DNA of 64,000 bases, taken from NCBI GenBank assembly GCA_934130935.1, contig CAKOYQ010000005.1, positions 44,354 to 108,353 on the forward strand. Reading direction: 5' to 3'. The translations under genes and the position numbers were made by a program. The notes under the pieces were generated by a model. The model saw only the letters and a list, made by a program, of their open reading frames with translations, was not told the DNA's origin and searched no databases. Shown here piece after piece: positions 27,117-36,592 of the stretch. Origin of the DNA: an uncultured Clostridia bacterium. GTDB taxonomy: Bacteria; Bacillota; Clostridia; TANB77; CAG-508. How positions within the stretch are numbered: the stretch's first letter is position 1; each line of letters starts with the position of its first letter.

Positions 27117-27249
27117 TATACTCTCCCTTGTATATATTTTTTAAAATTGTATAATAATTTGGTATATTTTATCAATTTTCTTATCGGATAATTTCGTTCT
27201 AATTCTCTCACTTTTCCTTACATTTTCTCATTTTTTCTCTTTAAATTAA

Positions 27250-27279
27250 AAAAAGAATCTGCGATTGCGGATTCTTTTT
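27250..27279 (-). terminator. Terminator of the CotF-like operon
   Basis: AAAAAGAATC (27250-27259) and GATTCTTTTT (27270-27279) form a 10-bp stem just after the stop at 27289 on the minus strand, followed by more Ts. Confidence 0.8.
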
Positions 27280-27288
27280 GATTTAAAA

Positions 27289-27537
27289 CTACCCTTGTTG
27301 CAACTCTGTTTTTACAGTTTCAACTTCTGTCATAGAAGCTTTTTGAGATGGCTTATAATATCCTTTAACATTTGCAACTTTAAATAACTCATATTGGAAA
27401 CTTTCATCATTATTTCTTATTTGTTGAAATGTTTGTCTTAATTGCATATTCTCTGATTCAGAAATTGCTGTTTGATATGCAGTTAAATCTGCCTTTACAT
27501 TCCCTAAAATGTCATTTACCATTGTTTTTTCATCCAT
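27289..27537 (-). CDS. CotF-like spore coat protein
   Basis: 82 residues, helical and Gln-rich. It resembles the coat F (ferritin-like helical) family found in Clostridia, with the segments DILGNVKADLTAYQTAI and YELFKVANVKGYYKPSQ. Such proteins sit in the spore coat. It follows a second, shorter family-like gene and the Spo0A-like regulator, so the three may be one sporulation transcription unit. Confidence 0.8.
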   Translation of the reverse strand: MDEKTMVNDILGNVKADLTAYQTAISESENMQLRQTFQQIRNNDESFQYELFKVANVKGYYKPSQKASMTEVETVKTELQQG

Positions 27538-27562
27538 TTTTAATCTTCCTTTCTCTGTACAA

Positions 27563-27751
27563 CTAATTATTTAAAAAACTCATCAGCTTTTGTTTTGTAT
27601 TTAGAGCATCTTGTGCTGATTTTGTAAACATCTGCTTTATTTGTGCATCTTGTACCTGTGATGAATATGTGTTCAATTTTTGATATGCTGTTTCATGTGC
27701 TCCAATTAAATGTCTTAAATGTTGTAACTCAACTTGAGTTAAATCTGCCAT
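27563..27751 (-). CDS. Small CotF-like helical protein
   Basis: 62 residues (MADLTQVELQHLRHLIGAHE and onwards). The open frame extends 21 codons upstream, but ATG 27751 has GAAGGGTGAT before it and starts at the conserved helix. It looks like the N-terminal half of a coat F domain, and its partner encoded next to it supplies a C-terminal-like half. The pair may assemble together in the coat, by inference from sequence type only. Confidence 0.75.
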   Translation of the reverse strand: MADLTQVELQHLRHLIGAHETAYQKLNTYSSQVQDAQIKQMFTKSAQDALNTKQKLMSFLNN

Positions 27752-27822
27752 AAAAATCACCCTTCCTAATAAATTTGTATTAATATTATGTGCAGATTTA
27801 TCCATTCTATACACTCGAAAGA

Positions 27823-28611
27823 TTAAATCATTTGTTTTATTTTATCTCTGTAATAATAAAGGAATTCCATAGTTGTTGGTATGCCTGTCTCATAATTAAC
27901 TCTAGCAGTATAATATTTTGTTAATTCTTCAATAGGTGATGTTCTCCAAGCATGATAAATCGCATTTTGTATGCCATTAGTAACTGTTGTTGCAGACTTT
28001 TTATGTATTGACGTCAAATATTTGATGACATTTACATCACTATCTTCATTTTGAATCAAATATAAAATTGCATCATGTATATATTTTCTGCCTTTAAGAT
28101 TTGAAGTTATGCCTATAAGTCCCAATTCGTGATTAATACAATCAGAAATTTTATCTTTGTTCTCCTTTAAAATATCTTCAACAGAACTTGCAGACCTTTC
28201 TATTGGAATTTTTCTTAGATTTATAAAGTGATTTAACACTAAATTACATGAATATTGTGGATGGTCTTTATATAATATCAAATCCACTCCACTTCTATGT
28301 AATATTTCATACGTCCTTTTTGAATTAACATGTGTTGTTACTATAACTATCGGTTCATAATTCAATTTTAGTCTTTTCAAATTTGATAAGAAATCCAAAG
28401 AATCTGTATTTCCAGTTGTACTATTATTCAGTTCTAAATCTAGTACAATTCCCTCTGGACCTTTTGTTTGTACATATCTTAGACCATCTACATCTGAATC
28501 TGTTACTGCGACTAATTCTACATCTTTTCTACTTTTGACGCAATTTATAAAATTATTGCAATCATTAATGTCATCTTCTATGAGCAAAATTTTCATAGGC
28601 TTTGATTCCAT
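27823..28611 (-). CDS. Spo0A-like response regulator
   Basis: 262 residues. The receiver domain (about 6-120) has the acidic pocket E12-D13-D14, phosphoacceptor D58 (GIVLDLEL) and K115. The C-terminal part (about 155-262) resembles the Spo0A DNA-binding domain, with LGLIGITSNLKGRKYIHDAI and the recognition region KKSATTVTNGIQNAIYHAW matching in pattern. It differs clearly from canonical Spo0A in the recognition helix and C-terminus, so I read it as a paralogue rather than the master regulator. It is encoded directly upstream of coat proteins and may control them. Confidence 0.75.
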   Translation of the reverse strand: MESKPMKILLIEDDINDCNNFINCVKSRKDVELVAVTDSDVDGLRYVQTKGPEGIVLDLELNNSTTGNTDSLDFLSNLKRLKLNYEPIVIVTTHVNSKRTYEILHRSGVDLILYKDHPQYSCNLVLNHFINLRKIPIERSASSVEDILKENKDKISDCINHELGLIGITSNLKGRKYIHDAILYLIQNEDSDVNVIKYLTSIHKKSATTVTNGIQNAIYHAWRTSPIEELTKYYTARVNYETGIPTTMEFLYYYRDKIKQMI

Positions 28612-28733
28612 ATTTCTCTCTCCTTTCTTATCTCGAACATTAATGATATCATAAATACTTTTAAAATACTATATTTAACAACACACACCATTTATGTGTG
28701 TTATTTTCCCTTTAATTATTCTTACACGAAATT

Positions 28734-31058
28734 TTATAATATTTCTAAATTAGCAAATCTTGCCATCAAACGTTTGTGACCAACTTTGTCAAAATTAATA
28801 TCAACTTTTAAATCATTTCCCTCAGGTTCTACATAATTTATTATTCCTTCTCCAAATTTTTTATGATATACTCTTGTGCCTGATTGATATACAGAAAAAT
28901 CTATATTTTGTGGTTGTGTTTTTTTGTTTAAATTGTTTAAAAAACTTTCTGCTGTTCTAAAAGCATATTCCGTAACCTCTCCCATCTTCTTTTGAACTCC
29001 TGAAGCAACTGTTGCATATTGAGGCTCTCTCGTTTTATATGTCTTTATATCTCCATTATTTCTATTTCCGTAACTCCATGTATAATTGCTATCTCCAAAT
29101 ATATTACCTTTTTTAGGAATATTTACACCTAAATCTTCATATCCATCCAATAATTCCTTTGGGATTTCTTGTAAAAATCTTGACGGAGGATTATGTGTTG
29201 TAGATCCAAAAGTTGTACGTTGTTTACTATTTGTCAAAAATAAATTTTCTTTTGCTCTTGTTACCCCAACATAACATAATCGCCTTTCTTCTTCTAATTC
29301 TTTTTGTTCTCCTATTGACTTATACCCTGGAAATATTCCCTCTTCCATTCCAATTAAAAAGACTACTGGAAATTCCAGACCTTTGGCACTATGTAGTGTC
29401 ATCAATGTTACTGATTCTTCCGTTTCTTCCATATTATCTAAATCGCTTGATAATGTTATTCCCTCTAAAAAGTCACTTAATCCATTGTCTGCTGATTCCT
29501 CTTCAAATTCAACTGCAACATTCAAGAATTCCTCTAAGTTGGCAATTCTATTTTCTGCTTCAACAGTATTTTCATTTTCCAGTGCTCTTGTATATCCTGT
29601 ATCTTTTAAAATCTTTTTTACCAATTCAGAAATAGTAAGGTCATCTTTCTTAAAAATAATTGAATCTATGCAATCTATGAATTCCCTAGAGTTTAAATAC
29701 ACCCTATTCAAACCATAAGTGTCTGCATGTTTTATTACTTCATACATTGATACACTATTTTCTGTTGCAATTTGTGCTATTTTATCTAAGCTTGTTTTTC
29801 CAATTCCTCTCTTAGGTTCATTTATAACTCTATTTAAACTTAAATTATCTGATGGATTCTGCACTAATCTTAAATACGAAATAATATCCTTAATTTCTTT
29901 TCTCTCATAGAATTTTAATCCACCAACAATTTTATACGGAATAGACTCTCTTCTCAATATCTCTTCTATAGCTCTTGATTGTGTATTCATTCTATATAAC
30001 ACTGCAAAATCTGAATATTTATATTTTTCTTCTCTTATTAAATGTTCTATTTGTTCAGCAACATACCTTCCTTCGTCATATTCATTATCAGCGGAAAATA
30101 TTTTAGGCAAATTTCCAATTTCATTTTCTGTCCAAAGCTTTTTATCATATTTAACTTCATTATTCTTTATTACTGCATTTGCAACTTTCAAAATATTTCC
30201 AGTACATCTATAATTTTGCTCCAGCTTTATAATTTTAGTTCCTGGGAAATCCCTTTCAAAATTTAAAATATTTGAAATATCTGCCCCCCTAAAACTATAT
30301 ATACCTTGATCATTATCTCCAACAGCTGTAATATTTCCATATTTTGATGCTAACAATGTTATTAATGTAAACTGAGATTTATTTGTATCTTGATATTCAT
30401 CAACCAAAATATATTTAAACTTATTTGAATAATACTCTAATACATCTGGATTTTCCATAAATATCTTTATTGTATAATTTATTATATCATCAAAATCGAT
30501 TGCATTATTTTCCTTTAATCTTTTTTGATATCTCTCATATACTTCTGCAATTCTTTCTTTTCTAAAATCCCCATGTGCTTTTACAGAATAGCTGTCTGGC
30601 TCCAACATCTCATTTTTGGCATTACTTATTTCTGAAATCACAGCTCTATCACTAAATAATTTTTCGTCTAACTGTAAATCTTTTAATATTTGTTTAATCA
30701 TTGTTTTTTGATCAGATGTATCAAAAATTATAAATGATGAATCAAATCCTATTCTATCTATAAATTTTCTTAATATTCTAACACATATTGAATGAAATGT
30801 GCCTATCCACATATCTTTTGCAGCATCTCCCACTAGCAACTCTATTCTTTCCTTCATTTCTTTTGCCGCTTTATTTGTAAAAGTTATCGCTAAAATGTTC
30901 CAAGGTAAAACATTATTATTACTCATTAAATATGCTATTTTATGTGTTAGTACCTTTGTTTTTCCACTTCCAGCTCCTGCAATTACTAAACATGGTCCTT
31001 CCGTATTTGTCACTGCTTCATATTGTTTATTATTTAATCCTTTTAGTATATCTTCCAT
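28734..31058 (-). CDS. pcrA: ATP-dependent DNA helicase PcrA/UvrD
   Basis: 774 residues, full-length superfamily 1A helicase. Walker A GAGSGKT is at 28-34, with TFTNKAAKEM (motif Ia), DEYQDTN (motif II), GDNDQGIYSFRGA (motif III), QNYRC (IV), TLHSAKGLEF (V) and VGVTRAKENL (VI). The C-terminal tail has the PcrA-type beta motif (GTRVYHKKFGEGII). It unwinds DNA in repair and in rolling-circle replication. GAAGGAGG precedes the ATG. Confidence 0.97.
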   Translation of the reverse strand: MEDILKGLNNKQYEAVTNTEGPCLVIAGAGSGKTKVLTHKIAYLMSNNNVLPWNILAITFTNKAAKEMKERIELLVGDAAKDMWIGTFHSICVRILRKFIDRIGFDSSFIIFDTSDQKTMIKQILKDLQLDEKLFSDRAVISEISNAKNEMLEPDSYSVKAHGDFRKERIAEVYERYQKRLKENNAIDFDDIINYTIKIFMENPDVLEYYSNKFKYILVDEYQDTNKSQFTLITLLASKYGNITAVGDNDQGIYSFRGADISNILNFERDFPGTKIIKLEQNYRCTGNILKVANAVIKNNEVKYDKKLWTENEIGNLPKIFSADNEYDEGRYVAEQIEHLIREEKYKYSDFAVLYRMNTQSRAIEEILRRESIPYKIVGGLKFYERKEIKDIISYLRLVQNPSDNLSLNRVINEPKRGIGKTSLDKIAQIATENSVSMYEVIKHADTYGLNRVYLNSREFIDCIDSIIFKKDDLTISELVKKILKDTGYTRALENENTVEAENRIANLEEFLNVAVEFEEESADNGLSDFLEGITLSSDLDNMEETEESVTLMTLHSAKGLEFPVVFLIGMEEGIFPGYKSIGEQKELEEERRLCYVGVTRAKENLFLTNSKQRTTFGSTTHNPPSRFLQEIPKELLDGYEDLGVNIPKKGNIFGDSNYTWSYGNRNNGDIKTYKTREPQYATVASGVQKKMGEVTEYAFRTAESFLNNLNKKTQPQNIDFSVYQSGTRVYHKKFGEGIINYVEPEGNDLKVDINFDKVGHKRLMARFANLEIL

Positions 31059-31224
31059 CTATTCCTCCTTCTTGCCAGTTTAGTCACCATTGTTGTTGAC
31101 TTTTTTAGCATGCATTTTCTTTCAAAAACCTGTTTGCATATTACCATATTTTTTTTATTTTTGCAATAAAATTCATAAAACTAATATTTTTATTTTTGCA
31201 ATCATGCAAAACACACATCATTTA

Positions 31225-31253
31225 TTGTATTTTTTCACTTTTTATGTTATAAT
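31225..31253 (+). promoter_or_regulatory. Promoter of the SleB-like gene
   Basis: TTGTAT (31225-31230), 17 nt, TATAAT (31248-31253). It is about 40 nt upstream of a strong AAAGGAGG ribosome site. Confidence 0.6.
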
Positions 31254-31308
31254 AATATTGCAATTTAGTTGCAATAATCTATTTGTTTTTATTAAAGGAG
31301 GAAAAAAT

Positions 31309-31932
31309 ATTAGTTACATTAAAAGAGGGCTTTTAGTTTTGTTAACATTGATAATGTTAACATTATGCCCTACTAAGGTTGAGGGGATTAGCATTAGAGA
31401 AATCAACATTAATTGTACCTCATCATCTGCCAAGGTTTCTACAGCCTCACAAGTTGAAGAAATCCTAGATATCTACGAGGCTGTACACCAAACAGCAAAA
31501 AAAGAAGAAAAACAGAAAACAAAAAAGAAAAAGAAAAAATCTTCTTATTCAAAAGAAGATTTGGCATTATTAGCCCGGCTAATTAATGCCGAAAACGGCA
31601 CCGAACTCCCCAACGAGTGGATGACAAACGCCCTGGAGTTGTACACTGGTCAAGTCGTGTTAAATCGACTTAAGCGGCAGTACAGAGGTGCAAAAACACT
31701 GGAGCAAGTAGTATACTGCCCAGGACAGTATACTAGTACTGAGAACTCTTGCTGGGATAACCCAGTAACTAAGCGTTCAAAAAAGAACGCAAAAGTCTTG
31801 CTTCAGGGAACTTCCTACTCAGAGAAGTTCCAGATTGCCAAAATGCCTGATAATGTAATTTACCAGGCTGCCTATCCGCAAGGATCAGGCATTTGGCTAG
31901 AATTGAATGGAGTCTACTTTTGTTACGAATAA
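31309..31932 (+). CDS. SleB/CwlJ-like cell wall hydrolase, probable ATT start
   Basis: About 207 residues: a signal peptide (hydrophobic core LLVLLTLIMLTL), a Lys/Glu-rich linker (about 60-80), then a Hydrolase_2 domain with LALLARLINAENG, GQVVLNRLKR and VYCPGQYTS. The family cuts spore cortex or cell-wall peptidoglycan. The frame is open upstream, but the perfect AAAGGAGG (31294-31301) lies 7 nt before an in-frame ATT, and the first in-frame ATG would destroy the signal peptide, so an ATT start is likely. From about 31570 the DNA is richer in GC with codons rare elsewhere here, including two CGG. This suggests acquired sequence. Confidence 0.75.
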   Translation: MSYIKRGLLVLLTLIMLTLCPTKVEGISIREININCTSSSAKVSTASQVEEILDIYEAVHQTAKKEEKQKTKKKKKKSSYSKEDLALLARLINAENGTELPNEWMTNALELYTGQVVLNRLKRQYRGAKTLEQVVYCPGQYTSTENSCWDNPVTKRSKKNAKVLLQGTSYSEKFQIAKMPDNVIYQAAYPQGSGIWLELNGVYFCYE

Positions 31933-31964
31933 CAAAAGTAGATTCAAAAAACAAATAGATTATA

Positions 31965-31994
31965 AAAGCAGAGAGAATAATTTCCCTCTGCTTT
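31965..31994. terminator. Terminator between the SleB-like gene and prfA
   Basis: AAAGCAGAG (31965-31973) pairs with CTCTGCTTT (31986-31994). It lies between convergent genes and could serve both. Confidence 0.75.
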
Positions 31995-32008
31995 CTATTT
32001 ATATCTAA

Positions 32009-33070
32009 CTAATCCTCTTCGCCTTTTAATTTTTCGGCCCTATCTGCTGCAATTAAATTATCAATCATATCATCCAAATCTCCATTTAAGAAGTTCTCCA
32101 TTTGGAATATGCTCATTCCAATTCTATGATCAGTTATACGTCCTTGCGGATAATTATATGTACGTATTTTTTCACTTCTATCTCCACTACCAACTTGCGT
32201 TTTTCTTGCATTTGCTATCTCTGAATCTTGTTTTTCTTTCTCAATATTATATAATCTTGAACGAAGCATTTTCATAGCATATTCCCTGTTTTGTAATTGT
32301 GAACGTTCTGTCTGACATTCTACAACTATTCCAGATGGTTCATGTATAAGTCTTACTGCTGATGATGTTTTATTAATATGTTGTCCTCCAGCACCTGAAG
32401 CCCTAAATACTTCCATTTTTATATCTGCAGGATTAATTTCAATCTCAACATCTTCAACGACAGGAAGTACTGCAACTGTTGCTGTTGAAGTATGTATTCT
32501 ACCACTACTCTCAGTATCTGGAACTCTTTGAACCCTATGTACACCACTTTCAAATTTAAGTCTGCTATATGCACCCTTTCCTGTAACCATAAACGATATT
32601 TCTTTATATCCACCAAGTTCTGTTGCATTTTCATTTAATATATCGATCTTCCAATGTTTTCTTTCTGCATACATTGTATACATTCTAAATAATGTTCCCG
32701 CAAATAGTGCAGCCTCTTCTCCTCCTGCACCACCACGAATTTCACAAATAATATTTTTATCATCATTTGGATCTTTTGGTATCAATAATACTTTTAATTT
32801 CTCTTCAATATGTGGAAGTTTTTCTTTAGCTTCATAAAAATCAACTTCAGCTAATTCCCTTAGTTCTTTATCTTCCATCATTTCTTTAGCATCTTCCATT
32901 CTCTGCTTTTCTTTTTTATATTCTCTATATTTTTGAACTACTTCTTCTATTGAACTATGTTCCTTTATTAATTTTTGCCATTCAGTTTGATTTGCAATTA
33001 TTTCTGGATCACTTATCATCTTTGTTAATTCTTCATATCTCGCTTCTACTGCTTCTAATTTGTCAAACAT
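32009..33070 (-). CDS. prfA: Peptide chain release factor 1
   Basis: 353 residues, normal RF1 length. The GGQ motif that triggers peptidyl-tRNA hydrolysis is at 228-230 in GAGGQHINK, and the codon-reading P-x-T region is at 184-186 (VPDTES). It ends translation at UAA and UAG. Confidence 0.97.
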   Translation of the reverse strand: MFDKLEAVEARYEELTKMISDPEIIANQTEWQKLIKEHSSIEEVVQKYREYKKEKQRMEDAKEMMEDKELRELAEVDFYEAKEKLPHIEEKLKVLLIPKDPNDDKNIICEIRGGAGGEEAALFAGTLFRMYTMYAERKHWKIDILNENATELGGYKEISFMVTGKGAYSRLKFESGVHRVQRVPDTESSGRIHTSTATVAVLPVVEDVEIEINPADIKMEVFRASGAGGQHINKTSSAVRLIHEPSGIVVECQTERSQLQNREYAMKMLRSRLYNIEKEKQDSEIANARKTQVGSGDRSEKIRTYNYPQGRITDHRIGMSIFQMENFLNGDLDDMIDNLIAADRAEKLKGEED

Positions 33071-33178
33071 AAATATTCTCCTTTTTATTTAAAATTCGTT
33101 TATATTGTACCATATATTGCCACATTTTTCAAGTAGTATATTTATATGTTACAAGATAATATTTAATTAATTTTTTAC

Positions 33179-33365
33179 AAGAAAGACTTGAAATATAAGC
33201 TTTGAATGAAGTGACGAATGTGCATGGAGAAATTTTAGAAATTCTACGTAGCTTTATGGAAAGAGTTCACGAGAGTGGAAGGGTGCCATAAAACAAGTTA
33301 GAATTTCTTAAATTTCGTAATAAACCGAGGAATGTAATGAAAAGCTTATATTTCAAGTCTTTCTT
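33179..33365 (+). ncRNA. Structured repeat element B (candidate RNA or hairpin element)
   Basis: About 187 nt. The outer arms 33179-33203 and 33341-33365 pair perfectly over 25 bp. The inner stem GAAATTTTAGAAATTCTA pairs with TAGAATTTCTTAAATTTC with one mismatch. CTTTATGG pairs with CCATAAA, and the tip is CAC-GAGA-GTG. The core matches element A at 18946-19130, whereas the outer arms differ completely and are still paired. It fills the 331-bp gap between the YhaN-like gene and prfA, both on the minus strand. The rest of that gap shows nothing else. Function unknown. Confidence 0.65.
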
Positions 33366-33401
33366 TGTATTAATTTAAACCAAACCATTATCCTGTAATA
33401 T

Positions 33402-35354
33402 TTATATCTCAATAAAATTAAAATTCATATTTTCCTTATTTAAAATATTTGTTTCTCTATCTGTACAAGTAAAAATAATTATTTGTCTATCATTAAATTC
33501 TTCCAATAAATATAACAATATATTTTTTAGTCTTTCATTATCATAATACGCAAATGCTTCATCCAAAATAATCGGTACTTTCTCATTAGAAATTTCATCA
33601 AGCATAGCTAATCTTAAAGATAAATATAATTGGTCTATTGTTCCAATGCTTAATCTTTCTGCTGGTATGTAATTACCATTTTCTAATTCTACTATCAGAC
33701 CTTGTTCATCATTAAATGTAAGCTTACAATATTTTCCTTTAGTTATTGTTTCAATATTACTTGACAATTTCTTTGTAAATACTGGACTTACACTATTTTT
33801 CATATTATCATATGCTCTTGATAATAGTTTTTTTACAAGCTCAATACTATCATTTGTTTTTCTTAAATTACTATATTGTTCATTTAATGAATATAGCTCC
33901 TCTTCCATACTGGATAGATTTTCCAATTCAGGTTCTATATTTTCTTTCCTCAATTCCAATTTATTAATTTCTATTTTTAAATTTGAAATTTCGTTTTCTA
34001 ATAAATTAATATCATAATTAATATTATCTTTTTTTAACAAATAATCAATTTCATTTTTATCAATATTTTTTTCATATTTTTTTATTAAATTATTTTTTTC
34101 TAAATCACTTTTAAAATTATTATCTGATTTTATTTTATTTATTTCATTTAATAATTGTTCTATATTATTTTTATAAATATTAATTTCATTTTCTAAATTA
34201 TTTTTTTCATTATTTATTTTTTCAAAATTATTTTTATTATTTTTTTCTAATATTTTTATTTTTTTATTTAATTTATTTTTAGAAAATATATAAAAAATCA
34301 AAAACGTTGGTACTGTAAGAAGAAAAATATATCTAATTATTTTATTTTCTATTAATTTTGGAATAAATAAAATCCATAATATATTTATTATAATTAATAA
34401 AATAAAAAATAAATTTAATTTTTTATTTAATTTATTTTTTTCATATTTTCCATCAATATTATTCTGGTAATTTTTTTCTTCAATTATTTTATTATTTATT
34501 TTTTCTAAATTATTTTTTATTATATTTATTTTATTTTTATTTTCTTCAACTATTTTTTCTTTTATTTTTATTTTTTCATTTTCTAAATTATTTTTTTCAT
34601 TATTTATTTTTATTTCTTTTAATAATTCATTTTTTATTTCCTTTTCTTTTAAATTATTTTTTAAACTATTTTTTTCATCTTCTATTTCATATTGAATATT
34701 TTCATATTTTTTTAATTCATTTATTTTTTCTTCAATATTATAAATATTTTTTTTAATAATATTTATTGGTTTTTCTCTGCTTCTTTCTGTTCCAATTTTA
34801 TCAAGTTGCATTTTATTAAGTTTATCAACAGCTTTTTTATATGAAATATTATCCTCCCCTGTTTCTAATAAATTCGATATTTTTTGAATTAATATATTTT
34901 GTTCATTTTTTCCAATCTTAACTTCTTGCTGCATTGCAACAGATGTAGCCAAAAACATATCTTCACTAATTTGAGTTTGTTCATAAAAAAATTCACTACC
35001 TTTATTTTTATCTATATTAAATTCTTTTACAATGTCTTCACCTTTTTCGTTAAATATATTTGGATTTTTTTTATTAAATTCTCTATATATTTCATATTTA
35101 TTTCTATTATCTAATTCATATGTTAATTTTCCAGAATATTCTTCTGAATCCCATGGTTTATATTTTTCAAAATCAGAAATATCTCTTCCTTTTTTATTTC
35201 TTGATGCACCATAAAAAATATTTAAAATAAATTTTAATAGTGTAGATTTTCCACTCTCATTTTTTCCATAAATAATATTCAAATTGCTTTCCAAATTAAT
35301 TTCTTTATTTTTTAATTTGCCATATGAATTTATTTTTATTTTATTTATTTTCAA
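33402..35354 (-). CDS. YhaN-like AAA ATPase with membrane segment
   Basis: 650 residues of the SbcC/Rad50-like YhaN type. The Walker A GKNESGKST lies near residue 30. A very long coiled coil is interrupted by a two-helix hydrophobic region (about 310-358). At the C-terminus come the signature-like ERLSIGTIDQLYLSLRLAM and Walker B PIILDEAFAYYD. With the phosphoesterase encoded 17 bp upstream it should form an SbcCD-like DNA-processing complex, possibly held at the membrane. The coil region is extremely biased to Asn, Lys, Ile and Glu, and its DNA is almost only A and T. Shorter than most YhaN proteins. Confidence 0.85.
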   Translation of the reverse strand: MKINKIKINSYGKLKNKEINLESNLNIIYGKNESGKSTLLKFILNIFYGASRNKKGRDISDFEKYKPWDSEEYSGKLTYELDNRNKYEIYREFNKKNPNIFNEKGEDIVKEFNIDKNKGSEFFYEQTQISEDMFLATSVAMQQEVKIGKNEQNILIQKISNLLETGEDNISYKKAVDKLNKMQLDKIGTERSREKPINIIKKNIYNIEEKINELKKYENIQYEIEDEKNSLKNNLKEKEIKNELLKEIKINNEKNNLENEKIKIKEKIVEENKNKINIIKNNLEKINNKIIEEKNYQNNIDGKYEKNKLNKKLNLFFILLIIINILWILFIPKLIENKIIRYIFLLTVPTFLIFYIFSKNKLNKKIKILEKNNKNNFEKINNEKNNLENEINIYKNNIEQLLNEINKIKSDNNFKSDLEKNNLIKKYEKNIDKNEIDYLLKKDNINYDINLLENEISNLKIEINKLELRKENIEPELENLSSMEEELYSLNEQYSNLRKTNDSIELVKKLLSRAYDNMKNSVSPVFTKKLSSNIETITKGKYCKLTFNDEQGLIVELENGNYIPAERLSIGTIDQLYLSLRLAMLDEISNEKVPIILDEAFAYYDNERLKNILLYLLEEFNDRQIIIFTCTDRETNILNKENMNFNFIEI

Positions 35355-35371
35355 ATAAATCCCTCCATTAA

Positions 35372-36442
35372 TTATTCTAATATCTCCATGCCAATTTCCA
35401 ATGCTTGTTCAATTATTTCATCATCATAATTTTTATTTTTAATTTCTTCTAATATTTCTTTTGCAAATAATCCTCTCAATGTATTTTCATTTGATATTTC
35501 TTCTATATTATAATTTGGTTTTGTTTTATTTTTTATTTTTATTATTTTTTCATTTAAATCATATCTATATAAATTATAAATATTTATTTCAAAATTTCTC
35601 TTTCCAATTAATATTATTTTATATAGTTTATTTTTTTCTATTTTTATTTCATTTATTTTTTCAATTAATTCTTCTTCTGAATTTATTTCTGTACAATCTA
35701 ATTCCAGTTCTGCAAATTCTGTTTCGTCTAATTTAATAAATTCTAATTTATTTTCTGTTTTATTAATTTCACCAACAACCATTCCATGTTTGCCTAATTC
35801 ATCAAAACCTAATGATACTGCTGAACCAGGATAAATAATATTTCCATTTTCTTCGAAATTATTTTTATGTATATGTCCTAATGCAATATAATTAAATCCC
35901 TTTTGTTTCAACATTGTTGCAGACATTGGATTGTATTGCATATCTATTGATGTTGATCCATTCAAAGTTCCATGTATTATTAATATATTTATTTTTTCTG
36001 GATTTTCAATTTTTAAATTCTCAATATTTGAATTAGAGCAATAAAAATCATTAAATCCAAATCCATATATATCTACATCTTCCAATTCTATTTTCTTTAT
36101 TTCATTATTAAATATATATACATTTTTATTCCAATTAAATGTTGAATAATATGATTTTTTCAAAATTGGATCATGATTACCTGGTGATATAAATATTTTT
36201 GTATTTTCTATTTCTTTAAACAAATTATTTATATATTCTATTGTTGATTTTCGTACATGTTGATGTTCATACAAATCTCCTGATATAAATAAATATTCTA
36301 TTTTATTTTCTTTTATATATTCTATTATTTTCTTAAATATTTTTCTTTGTTCTATTCTTCGTTGTTCTCCCAAATTTCCTTTATCTGATAGTGCTATAAA
36401 TGGAGAATCAAAATGCATATCTGCTATATGTACAAATTTCAT
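35372..36442 (-). CDS. YhaO/SbcD-like metallophosphoesterase
   Basis: 356 residues. The calcineurin-like phosphoesterase motifs are in place: DMHFDSP, GDLYEH, GNHDP, IHGTLNG and GHIHKN. It pairs with the YhaN-like ATPase as SbcD/Mre11 does with SbcC/Rad50, acting as a nuclease on DNA ends or branched DNA. It is the first gene of the two-gene operon. Confidence 0.92.
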   Translation of the reverse strand: MKFVHIADMHFDSPFIALSDKGNLGEQRRIEQRKIFKKIIEYIKENKIEYLFISGDLYEHQHVRKSTIEYINNLFKEIENTKIFISPGNHDPILKKSYYSTFNWNKNVYIFNNEIKKIELEDVDIYGFGFNDFYCSNSNIENLKIENPEKINILIIHGTLNGSTSIDMQYNPMSATMLKQKGFNYIALGHIHKNNFEENGNIIYPGSAVSLGFDELGKHGMVVGEINKTENKLEFIKLDETEFAELELDCTEINSEEELIEKINEIKIEKNKLYKIILIGKRNFEINIYNLYRYDLNEKIIKIKNKTKPNYNIEEISNENTLRGLFAKEILEEIKNKNYDDEIIEQALEIGMEILE

Positions 36443-36550
36443 AATTAGTTCCTTCCTTTCTTGCTCTACTATTTTATATTATTTTTAATTTTTTGGCAAT
36501 ACTTTTAACGAATATTTTTTCGGTTTTGTACTTGTTTATATTGTTAAAAA

Positions 36551-36584
36551 AATAACCAGAAATTAATAAAATTTTCTAGCTATT
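36551..36584 (-). terminator. Probable terminator after the nuclease gene
   Basis: AATAACCAGAAA (36551-36562) and TTTCTAGCTATT (36573-36584) pair with two mismatches. On the minus strand seven Ts follow. Confidence 0.55.
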
Positions 36585-36592
36585 TTTATTAT

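Noticed and set aside
31090..31308. An N-terminal extension of the SleB-like protein to 280 residues
   Set aside because: The extension lies over the promoter and ribosome site, is not protein-like, and would place a second hydrophobic stretch before the signal peptide.
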